A program made the translations under genes and the position numbers. Below the pieces are notes generated by a model. That model made no database searches, was not told where the DNA came from, and saw only the letters and a program-made list of their open reading frames with translations. Source: Methanobacteriota archaeon (GTDB lineage: Archaea > Thermoplasmatota > Thermoplasmata > RBG-16-68-12). From it: a stretch of DNA of 7,293 nt. The stretch covers positions 1 to 7,293 of the forward strand of contig VBMM01000003.1 of assembly GCA_005878415.1 (NCBI GenBank). The letters are read 5' to 3'. The stretch's first letter is position 1. Each line of letters starts with the position of its first letter. Below are positions 1-6,120 of the stretch, in pieces.

Positions 1-2178
1 GCCCGGCCCGAGTGGATGGTCCTCACGGCGTTGCTCGTGCCGCCCGTGACGGTTCGCCCGTCGATCACCCTGGAGAGTGGGGATCGGTCCGAAGACGACC
101 TGACGCACAAGCTCGTCGACGTCCTCCGGATCAACCAGCGGCTCCGCGAGAACCGCGACGCCGGCGCGCCGCAGCTCATCGTCGAGGACCTGTGGGAGCT
201 GCTCCAGTACCATATCACCACGTACTTCGACAATCAGACGTCCGGGATCCCGCCCGCTCGCCATCGCTCCGGCCGGCCATTGAAGACGCTCGTCCAGCGA
301 CTGAAGGGGAAGGAGGGCCGATTCCGTTCGAACCTCTCCGGGAAACGGGTGAACTTCAGCGCCCGCACGGTCATCTCGCCCGATCCGATCCTGTCGATCA
401 ACGAGGTCGGTGTGCCCGTGGAGGCGGCCCGCGAACTGACCGTCCCGGTCCACGTGCAGACGTACAACCAGGAGATCGTCAAGCTGTGGGTCAAGCGCGG
501 CCCGACGCCCCTCGGACCGCTCGGGGAGTACGTCCCCGGCGTGAATTACGTGATCCGTCCGGATGGACGTCGAATCCGGGTGACGGAGAAGAACGCCGAG
601 GTCGTTGCGGAAGCGGTCGAGCTCGGCTACACGGTCGAGCGGCAACTCGTCGACGGCGACATCGTCCTGTTCAATCGGCAACCGTCGCTCCACCGGATGT
701 CGATGATGGCCCACGAGGTCCGGGTGATGCCCCACAAGACGTTCCGCTTCAACCTCGCCGTCTGCCCACCGTACAACGCGGACTTCGACGGAGACGAGAT
801 GAACCTGCACGTCCTGCAGAGCGAGGAAGCTCGTGCCGAGGCGCGCGTCCTCATGCGGGTGCAGGAGCACATCCTCTCCCCGCGGTTCGGCGGTCCGGTC
901 ATCGGAGGGATCCACGACCACATCACCGGGTCCTTCTTCCTGACGCACAAGGAGAGTAAGTTCACGCGCGAGGAAGTCACCCACATCCTGACCAAGATCG
1001 ACATCCGCGACCTTCCGCCCGCCGACATCAAGCGAGGGGGGAAGGAGTTCTGGTCCGGCAAGGCCCTGTTCTCCGCGATCCTGCCCAAGGATCTGAGCAT
1101 GACGTTCAAGTCGTCAATCGCGCCGAAAGGCGACATCGGGCTCAAGGAGCTGAAGGAGGAAGACTCCCTCGTCGTCATCAAGGAGGGCGTGATCAGCTCG
1201 GGGACGATCGACGAGAACGCGGTCGGGGCGTTCAAGGGAAAGATCGTCGACAAACTCGCCCGGGACTACGGGCCGGACGCGGCGCGGGTGTTCATCGACA
1301 AGGCGACGAAGATGGCGATCGGGGCGATCATGATCCGAGGCTTCACGACGGGCATCGACGACGAAGATATCCCCGAGGAAGCGAAGAAACAGATTTCGGA
1401 CGTCCTCAAGGCCGCGATCGAGAAAGTCGAGGGCCTCGTGGAATCGTACAAGCGCGGGGAGCTCGAGCAGATGCCCGGGCGCTCCCTCGAGGAGACGCTC
1501 GAGGTCGAGGCGATGAAGATCCTCGGACGCGCGCGGGACCAGGCCGGCCAGATCGCGGGGAAGCACCTCGGGATCGAGAACAGCGCGGTCATCATGGCCC
1601 GCTCCGGGGCGCGAGGCTCGATGCTGAACCTGTCGCAGATGGCCGGGTCGATCGGTCAGCAGGCGGTCCGGGGCGAGCGCCTGAGCCGCGGGTACTGGAA
1701 CCGCACCCTGCCGCACTTCAAGAAAGGCGACCTCGGCGCGGAGGCGAAGGGATTCGTCAAGTCGTCGTACAAGAGCGGCCTCCATCCGACGGAGTACTTC
1801 TTCCACGCGATGGGCGGGCGCGAAGGGCTCGTCGACACCGCCGTCCGGACGTCTCGGTCTGGGTACATGCAGCGTCGGCTGATCAACGCCCTCGAGGACC
1901 TGAAGGTCAAGGAGGATGGCACGGTCCGCAACACGGCGGACACGATTATCCAGTTCCGCTTCGGCGAGGACGGGATCGATCCGAGCCGGAGCGTCCAGGG
2001 CCGCGCGGTCGACATCGATGACATTCTCCAGGAGGTCCTCGGCGAGGAACCGTCTTGGAAGGAGCGCCTGCGCGAGCAGGAGATGGCCTCGTACGGCCTC
2101 ACGGAGAAAGACATGTACGTCGAGATCACGGAGGAAGAGGTCGAGGTCGAGGAGGAAGAGCCTCCGTCGGAGGAATGA
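1..2178 (+). CDS. rpoA1: DNA-directed RNA polymerase subunit A' (Rpo1N), 5'-truncated
   Basis: This is the N-terminal part of the archaeal largest RNA polymerase subunit (equivalent to the front of bacterial beta' and eukaryotic Rpb1), which carries the Mg-binding catalytic centre. The reading frame is open from base 1 and begins RPEWMVLT, so roughly the first 200 residues (the zinc-binding clamp head in family members) lie outside the window; 725 residues are visible. Recognisable blocks are FSARTVISPDP (355-387), the catalytic loop NADFDGDEMN with its three Asp residues (775-804), the funnel region with SGARGSMLNLSQMAG (about 1600-1650), and the bridge helix with FFHAMGGREG (about 1774-1884). 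The protein ends in a very acidic tail (EEEVEVEEEEPPSEE). Its end matches the usual archaeal A'/A'' split point, downstream of the bridge helix. The TGA stop at 2176-2178 is two bases before the rpoA2 ATG, so the genes are almost certainly cotranscribed. Identification is very secure. Confidence 0.98.
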   Translation, partial: ARPEWMVLTALLVPPVTVRPSITLESGDRSEDDLTHKLVDVLRINQRLRENRDAGAPQLIVEDLWELLQYHITTYFDNQTSGIPPARHRSGRPLKTLVQRLKGKEGRFRSNLSGKRVNFSARTVISPDPILSINEVGVPVEAARELTVPVHVQTYNQEIVKLWVKRGPTPLGPLGEYVPGVNYVIRPDGRRIRVTEKNAEVVAEAVELGYTVERQLVDGDIVLFNRQPSLHRMSMMAHEVRVMPHKTFRFNLAVCPPYNADFDGDEMNLHVLQSEEARAEARVLMRVQEHILSPRFGGPVIGGIHDHITGSFFLTHKESKFTREEVTHILTKIDIRDLPPADIKRGGKEFWSGKALFSAILPKDLSMTFKSSIAPKGDIGLKELKEEDSLVVIKEGVISSGTIDENAVGAFKGKIVDKLARDYGPDAARVFIDKATKMAIGAIMIRGFTTGIDDEDIPEEAKKQISDVLKAAIEKVEGLVESYKRGELEQMPGRSLEETLEVEAMKILGRARDQAGQIAGKHLGIENSAVIMARSGARGSMLNLSQMAGSIGQQAVRGERLSRGYWNRTLPHFKKGDLGAEAKGFVKSSYKSGLHPTEYFFHAMGGREGLVDTAVRTSRSGYMQRRLINALEDLKVKEDGTVRNTADTIIQFRFGEDGIDPSRSVQGRAVDIDDILQEVLGEEPSWKERLREQEMASYGLTEKDMYVEITEEEVEVEEEEPPSEE
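2169..2174 (+). promoter_or_regulatory. Shine-Dalgarno for rpoA2 (decides start)
   Basis: GGAGGA lies inside the last codons of rpoA1. Two in-frame ATGs follow: one directly abutting at 2175 (overlapping the rpoA1 stop as ATGA) and one at 2181. Only the second leaves a normal six-base spacing, so 2181 is chosen as the A'' start. The two choices differ by just two residues. Confidence 0.7.
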
Positions 2179-2180
2179 TC

Positions 2181-5100
2181 ATGGCACGCGCCGCGACGGT
2201 CCAAGCCTTGCGCAACCGGGGGATTTCGAAGAAGACGGCCGAGCTCCTCGCGGACGCGGGCTTCACGCTCGAGAAGCTCGCCGCCTCGAAGATCGACCGG
2301 CTCGCGAAGTTCATCCCGAAGAAAGAGGCGGAGAAAGTCCTCAAGAAGCTCGGAGCCGCCCTGCCGGAGCCGAAGCCCGCGCCGAAGAAGGAGCGGACGA
2401 AGCCGGCCCCGCGCGGCCGGAAGGCCGCCGCGAAGGCGGCGGAGGCGGAGCCCGAGGCGCCCCTGACGATCCCGGTGAAGGCGCCGCCGCTGACGTCGGG
2501 GGAGCAGGAGATCGCCGACGGACTCAAGGAGATCGGGCGATGGCTCCCGCGATCCGTCATGGGTGAAATCGCGAAGAAGATCCACGGCCTCAAGCTGTCC
2601 AAGAAGCGGCTGAACGAGGTCCTCACGAAGATCTGCGAGAAGTTCGACGTACACGCAATCGATGCGAACGAATCCGCGGGGATCGTGTCCGCGCAGTCGA
2701 TCGGCGAACCCGGAACGCAGATGAGCATCGCGTACGACGAGAAGATCATCGTACGCGAGGCCGGGCGCGTGCGGGTGGTCCCGATTGGTCCATTCGTGGA
2801 TGGACTGATGGACCGGTGGACCGTGGCCCGCGAAGGCCCGACCGAATGGTGCGATCTCCCGCGTAACGCCTCCATCGAAGTACCGAGCCTTTCCGAAGAC
2901 GGCAAGGTGCTGTGGAAGCCCGTGCGGTCCGCCAGTCGTCACCGTCACAAGAATGAGCTCCTCCGCATCCGGACCCGATCCGGCCGGGATGTGACCGCCA
3001 CCGCGAACCACTCGTTCATCAGCCGACGCGGAGGCCGGTTGGTCCCCGTCCTCGGCCGCGAGCTGCAGCGAGGCGATCGCATCCCCGTCGTCCGGAGGTG
3101 GGGCGTGCCTTCCCCCGCGGGCGAACTCGAGCTCGATGACATCCTTCCTCGCGACCGCTATTGGTACGCGAGCGAGGTGGCGAAGGCGAGGGCGATGGGT
3201 CGCTCCTGGCGGCACGGGTTTGGCCACGACTTCGTCGTGCCCGGCGGTGTCGCCGCCCTCTCCCGCCAACTTCGCGGAAAAGCGGAGTTCGGCATCGACG
3301 ATGGGTACGTCTATCCCTTTCAAAACCACAGCTGCGCGAGAATCCCCGAGACGCTCTCGCTCGACGCGTCCGTGGGCTGGCTCCTCGGCGCATATCTTTC
3401 CGAAGGCTGGGCCGCCCGGTACTACGTGAACATCTCGAACACGGACGAGTCGTTCCTCCGCAGGACTCGGTCGGTGGCGGATGGACTCGGGGTGGGATAC
3501 GCCGAGCACGACAACGACCGCGGCTTCGCGCCTGGCCACGACGTGCACATTCGATCCGTCGTCCTGGCGGAGTTCCTCCGATCCGCGTGCGGCGCGGATT
3601 CCGGGCAAAAGCGGATTCCGGACTTCATGTTCGGCGCGACCGATGCCTGCGTGGCTGCGCTCCTTCGGGCGTACTTCGAGGGGGATGGAAACGTCACCGT
3701 CGACCGCGGCGCGATCCGTGCGAGCTCGAATTCGAAGGAGCTCATCGACGGCGTGGCCCTCCTGCTCGCCCGGTTCGGAATTGTCTCGACCAAAGGTGCG
3801 CAGGGTCGCCAAACGGCCCTCTGGATCCCCGCACGGTACGCTCCCGCATTCCGAGACGCCATCGGCTTCGAATCGGAGGAGAAACGGGGACAGCTCGATC
3901 GGCTTTGCGCGGTGCCGCGAAGACGGTACTCCTACGACTCGGTCGACATGGTCAGCGGGTTCGGGCCGGTCCTATGGCATCTCGCGCGAAAGCTCCACGT
4001 TCCAACGCGGCACGTGAACAATTTCACGCACCGCCAGCGAATCGGGCGCGCCACGCTCGAGCGTTATATCGAGCGGTTCGCGGCACGGGCTAACGAACTT
4101 GGGATTCGCGTCGACGCCGAGTTGCGGCAACTCCGCGCCCTTATCGATGAGGACGTGTTCTGGGACGAAATCGTTGAAATCGAGAACGTCCCGGCTCCCG
4201 CGAAGCCCGTCTACGACCTGTCCGTGCCCGGGCTTGAGACCTTCACAACGGGAGATGGAGTCATCACGCACAACACGATGCGGACGTTCCACTACGCCGG
4301 CGTCGCGGAGATGAACGTCACGCTCGGACTGCCGCGGCTCATCGAGATCGTCGACGCGCGGCGCGTGCCATCCACCCCGATCATGGAGCTGTACGTCAAG
4401 GCCGGCCACAACGACCTCGAGAAGATGCGGAAGATCGCGACGGAGATCGAGATGACTTCGATGGAAGACATCGCGTCGATCGAGACGGACCTCGTGAACA
4501 TGCGGGTCCTCGCGTACCCCGACGAGCACCGCATGAAGTCCCGCGGCGTGACGTGGACCGAACTCGAAGAGAAGATGAAGAAGTTCGGGGAGATCGAGGA
4601 GGTGAAGCGCCAGGTCGGCAACGCGGAGCGGAAGACGAAGGCCCTCGTCGTCGAGGCGGGCGAGCCCTCGTTCAAGAAGCTCCAGCGCATCGTCGAACAG
4701 GTCCGCACGATGAAGATCAAAGGAATCGACGGCGTCTCGCGGGCGATCATCAAGAAGCGCGGGGACGGGTACGTGATCTACACGGAAGGCTCGAACCTCT
4801 CGAAGATCCTCGAACTCCCGTACGTCGATGCCTCGAGGACCACGACGAACTCGATCCAGGAGATCTATGAGGTCCTGGGGATCGAGGCCGCGCGGAACGC
4901 GATCGTGAACGAGGCATACAGCACGCTGCAGGAGCAAGGCCTGACGGTTGACATTCGACACATCATGCTCGTCTCCGACATGATGACGAACGACGGCGAC
5001 GTGAAGGCGATCGGCCGCCACGGCATCTCCGGCCGCAAGTCCTCCGTCCTCGCGCGCGCGGCCTTCGAGATCACCGCGCACCATCTCCTCCGGGCGGCGA

Positions 5101-5315
5101 TCACCGGCGAGGTCGACTACCTGGACGGCGTCGCGGAGAACGTCATCGTGGGCCAACCCGTCACGCTGGGCACGGGCGCCGTGAACCTGATCTACAAGCC
5201 GCCGGCCGGACTGCCGAAGGCCGCCTCGGTGCCGAAGGCGAAGCCCGCCGTGCCGCCGACGCCGCCTCCGCCGGCCGTCGAGCCGGAAGAACCGATCGAG
5301 GAGGTCGTCCCGTGA
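2181..5315 (+). CDS. rpoA2: DNA-directed RNA polymerase subunit A'' (Rpo1C) precursor containing an intein
   Basis: This is the C-terminal part of the archaeal largest RNA polymerase subunit, which supplies the trigger loop, jaw and part of the clamp. The precursor is 1044 residues: N-extein 1-181, intein 182-698, C-extein 699-1044. The spliced product would be 527 residues, against roughly 380-400 for typical A''. The excess comes from two places. Residues about 5-60 form a helix-hairpin-helix-like domain (RGISKKTAELLADAGFT), followed by a Lys/Pro/Ala-rich linker (about 62-107). The C-terminus is a Pro-rich, then acidic tail. Core landmarks are AGIVSAQSIGEPGTQM just before the intein, then TMRTFHYAG and NVTLGLPRLIEIVDA directly after it, and near the C-terminus the signatures IGRHGISGRKSSVLARAAFE and VENVIVGQP-type (AENVIVGQPVTLGTG). 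The start is set by the GGAGGA at 2169. The gene is packed between rpoA1 and rpl30e, overlapping the latter by four bases. Confidence 0.97.
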   Translation: MARAATVQALRNRGISKKTAELLADAGFTLEKLAASKIDRLAKFIPKKEAEKVLKKLGAALPEPKPAPKKERTKPAPRGRKAAAKAAEAEPEAPLTIPVKAPPLTSGEQEIADGLKEIGRWLPRSVMGEIAKKIHGLKLSKKRLNEVLTKICEKFDVHAIDANESAGIVSAQSIGEPGTQMSIAYDEKIIVREAGRVRVVPIGPFVDGLMDRWTVAREGPTEWCDLPRNASIEVPSLSEDGKVLWKPVRSASRHRHKNELLRIRTRSGRDVTATANHSFISRRGGRLVPVLGRELQRGDRIPVVRRWGVPSPAGELELDDILPRDRYWYASEVAKARAMGRSWRHGFGHDFVVPGGVAALSRQLRGKAEFGIDDGYVYPFQNHSCARIPETLSLDASVGWLLGAYLSEGWAARYYVNISNTDESFLRRTRSVADGLGVGYAEHDNDRGFAPGHDVHIRSVVLAEFLRSACGADSGQKRIPDFMFGATDACVAALLRAYFEGDGNVTVDRGAIRASSNSKELIDGVALLLARFGIVSTKGAQGRQTALWIPARYAPAFRDAIGFESEEKRGQLDRLCAVPRRRYSYDSVDMVSGFGPVLWHLARKLHVPTRHVNNFTHRQRIGRATLERYIERFAARANELGIRVDAELRQLRALIDEDVFWDEIVEIENVPAPAKPVYDLSVPGLETFTTGDGVITHNTMRTFHYAGVAEMNVTLGLPRLIEIVDARRVPSTPIMELYVKAGHNDLEKMRKIATEIEMTSMEDIASIETDLVNMRVLAYPDEHRMKSRGVTWTELEEKMKKFGEIEEVKRQVGNAERKTKALVVEAGEPSFKKLQRIVEQVRTMKIKGIDGVSRAIIKKRGDGYVIYTEGSNLSKILELPYVDASRTTTNSIQEIYEVLGIEAARNAIVNEAYSTLQEQGLTVDIRHIMLVSDMMTNDGDVKAIGRHGISGRKSSVLARAAFEITAHHLLRAAITGEVDYLDGVAENVIVGQPVTLGTGAVNLIYKPPAGLPKAASVPKAKPAVPPTPPPPAVEPEEPIEEVVP
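2724..4274 (+). mobile_element. Intein with LAGLIDADG homing endonuclease, inserted before the A'' trigger loop
   Basis: This 517-residue in-frame insertion separates EPGTQM from TMRTFHYAG, which are contiguous in intein-free polymerases, so both boundaries can be set to the codon. Splicing residues by intein position: Ser1 nucleophile in block A (SIAYDEKI), the TxxH of block B (T93-A-N-H96, bases 3000-3011), block F (VYDLSVPG, about 496-503), and block G VITHN with His516 and Asn517; the +1 residue is Thr (4275-4277). The endonuclease blocks are LLGAYLSEG (220-228, acidic Glu227), the block D-like KRIPDFMFGA (296-305), and LRAYFEGDG (314-322, acidic Asp321). Both catalytic acids are present, so the element looks able both to splice and to home. 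Residues about 426-450 could be a DNA-recognition helix-turn-helix. Third-position A/T codons are commoner than in the host gene (9 of 40 sampled, against 2 of 40 in the flanking extein), which fits horizontal acquisition. Inteins in archaeal RNA polymerase genes are known, for example in Methanocaldococcus jannaschii. Confidence 0.96.
5298..5305 (+). promoter_or_regulatory. Shine-Dalgarno for rpl30e inside the end of rpoA2
   Basis: GAGGAGGT sits in the last codons of rpoA2, six bases before the GTG at 5312. It is a near-ideal ribosome binding site and explains how a GTG start overlapping the upstream stop (GTGA) can be used. It suggests translational coupling of L30e to A''. Confidence 0.75.
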
Positions 5316-5587
5316 TCGACGTGTCCCGCGCCCTCCGGGTCGCGACGGACACCGGCGACGTCCGGTTCGGCTTGCGGGAGGTCCGCCGCGCCGCGAAAGC
5401 GAAGGCCGCGAAGCTCGTGGTCCTCGCGTCGAACTGCCCGGAGGCCGCCGCGGACGCGCTCGGCGAGGTCCGGACCTTCCGGTTCCCCGGGACGAACGTC
5501 GACCTCGGGGCCGCGTGTGGGGTGCCGTTCTCCGTCGCCGCGATCGCGGTCGTCAGCCCCGGGGAGTCGAACATCCTGAGCGTCTAG
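5312..5587 (+). CDS. rpl30e: Ribosomal protein L30e-family protein
   Basis: This 91-residue protein belongs to the L7Ae/L30e family, whose members bind kink-turn RNA and include large-subunit ribosomal protein L30e. Visible family features are an N-terminal helix with a GLREVRRAAKAKAAKLVVLA segment leading into the strand and the NCP turn (41-43, where relatives have NN(T/C)P), and the C-terminal GVPFSVAAIAVVSPGESNIL, matching the conserved beta-hairpin and PGES-D/N-IL ending. Length is slightly shorter than usual (about 95-105). The GTG start overlaps the rpoA2 TGA by four bases and is backed by GAGGAGGT six bases upstream. It sits between rpoA2 and nusA, as in many archaeal RNA polymerase operons, where the gene is usually annotated as L30e or an L30e-like protein. 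Whether it is a true ribosomal subunit or an operon-specific paralogue cannot be decided here. Confidence 0.93.
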   Translation: MIDVSRALRVATDTGDVRFGLREVRRAAKAKAAKLVVLASNCPEAAADALGEVRTFRFPGTNVDLGAACGVPFSVAAIAVVSPGESNILSV

Positions 5588-5594
5588 GATTCGC

Positions 5595-6020
5595 ATGGCC
5601 GAGATCGTTTTCGACGAGCAGACGATCAAGTACGTCGCCCTCTTCCAGGACCTCACCCGCTCGACGGTCGTCGACTGCGTCGACGCGGGCGACAAGCTCA
5701 TCTTCGTCGTCAAGGAAGGCGACATCGGGAAAGCGATCGGGAAGAAGGGCGAGAATATCGCGAAACTGAAGCGGCTCATCAACAAGGAAATCCACGTGGT
5801 CGAGTACTCCGACCAGCCGGACAAGTTCGTCGCGAACGTCTTCCGGAACTACGACGTCAAGTCCGTCCAGCTCGAGCAGCGCGGGGACATTACCCACGCG
5901 ACCGTGACCGTCGAGGGCACGAAGAAGGGCCGGGCGATCGGGAAGGAGGGCCGCAACCTGCGCGTCTCGCGGGATCTGATTGCGCGGCACCATCCCATCC
6001 AGAGCGTCAGCGTCGCCTGA
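5595..6020 (+). CDS. nusA: Archaeal NusA-like transcription factor (two KH domains)
   Basis: This 141-residue protein has the size of archaeal NusA, which keeps only the RNA-binding KH pair and lacks the bacterial polymerase-binding N-domain and S1 domain. It starts MAEIVFDEQTIKYVALFQDLT, as archaeal NusA proteins do. KH1 carries the GxxG loop in AIGKKGENIAKLK (GKKG at 49-52), and KH2 carries AIGKEGRNLRVSRDL (GKEG at 116-119). It is thought to bind nascent or structured RNA and act in transcription termination or antitermination; function in archaea is less well defined than in bacteria. The ATG is seven bases after the rpl30e TAG, with a weak AGGA (5586-5589) five bases upstream, so it belongs to the same operon. 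It is the last gene of the operon in this window; the small-subunit gene rps12 that often follows is absent. Confidence 0.96.
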   Translation: MAEIVFDEQTIKYVALFQDLTRSTVVDCVDAGDKLIFVVKEGDIGKAIGKKGENIAKLKRLINKEIHVVEYSDQPDKFVANVFRNYDVKSVQLEQRGDITHATVTVEGTKKGRAIGKEGRNLRVSRDLIARHHPIQSVSVA

Positions 6021-6041
6021 GACGGACCCCCCGTCGGCATT

Positions 6042-6059
6042 GTCACCCCGGCGGGTGAC
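6042..6059 (+). promoter_or_regulatory. Perfect inverted repeat GTCACCC-CGGC-GGGTGAC
   Basis: Seven complementary bases flank a four-base centre, starting 21 bases after the nusA stop and ending one base before an A-rich patch. As RNA it would form a short GC-rich hairpin; as DNA it is a typical size for a dimeric regulator site. No T-run follows on the + strand, so it does not look like a classic intrinsic terminator. Its position immediately upstream of a TATA-like box favours an operator for the transporter gene, but a processing or 3'-end stabilising hairpin for the operon mRNA is also possible. Confidence 0.45.
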
Positions 6060-6060
6060 C

Positions 6061-6070
6061 AAAATTCAAA
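6061..6070 (+). promoter_or_regulatory. Possible TATA-like promoter element for the MFS gene
   Basis: AAAATTCAAA is the only clearly A/T-rich patch in the 100-base gap after nusA, in otherwise strongly G/C-rich surroundings. Archaeal TATA boxes lie about 25 bases upstream of the transcription start, which would put initiation near 6085-6095 and leave a leader of about 30 bases before the transporter. The match to a TATA consensus is loose, so this is a positional inference. Confidence 0.3.
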
Positions 6071-6120
6071 GTGCGCCGGGCCATCGCCGCCCGAGCAGGC
6101 GCGTTTCAGAGGCGGTTCGA

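Noticed and set aside
12..959. 315-codon + strand frame beginning with GTG inside rpoA1
   Set aside because: It is a shifted frame of the A' catalytic region; the residues are Arg/Pro/Gly-rich noise, whereas the overlapping frame has the catalytic loop.
2055..2180. Upstream starts for rpoA2 (2055, or the ATG at 2175)
   Set aside because: Starting at 2055 would overlap rpoA1 by over 120 bases and add a Gly/Arg-rich shadow peptide. The ATG at 2175 directly abuts the GGAGGA, leaving no spacing.
1656..3812. 718-codon open frame on the minus strand spanning rpoA1, rpoA2 and the intein
   Set aside because: It is antisense to well-identified genes, has Arg/Asp/Leu-rich low-complexity content and no recognisable motifs. 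Long antisense frames are expected with strong G/C bias at third positions.
2724..4274. A separate free-standing endonuclease gene
   Set aside because: The endonuclease is in the same frame as both flanking A'' parts, without stops, and has intein splicing motifs at both ends, so it is an intein and not an inserted independent gene.
3972..5156. 394-codon open frame on the minus strand
   Set aside because: Antisense shadow of the conserved A'' C-extein; composition is Asp/Leu/Arg/Val-rich and unlike any family I recognise.
6021..6075. Intrinsic transcription terminator after nusA
   Set aside because: There is a hairpin-forming repeat, but A-rich rather than T-rich sequence follows, and no run of four or more T occurs between the nusA stop and base 6120.
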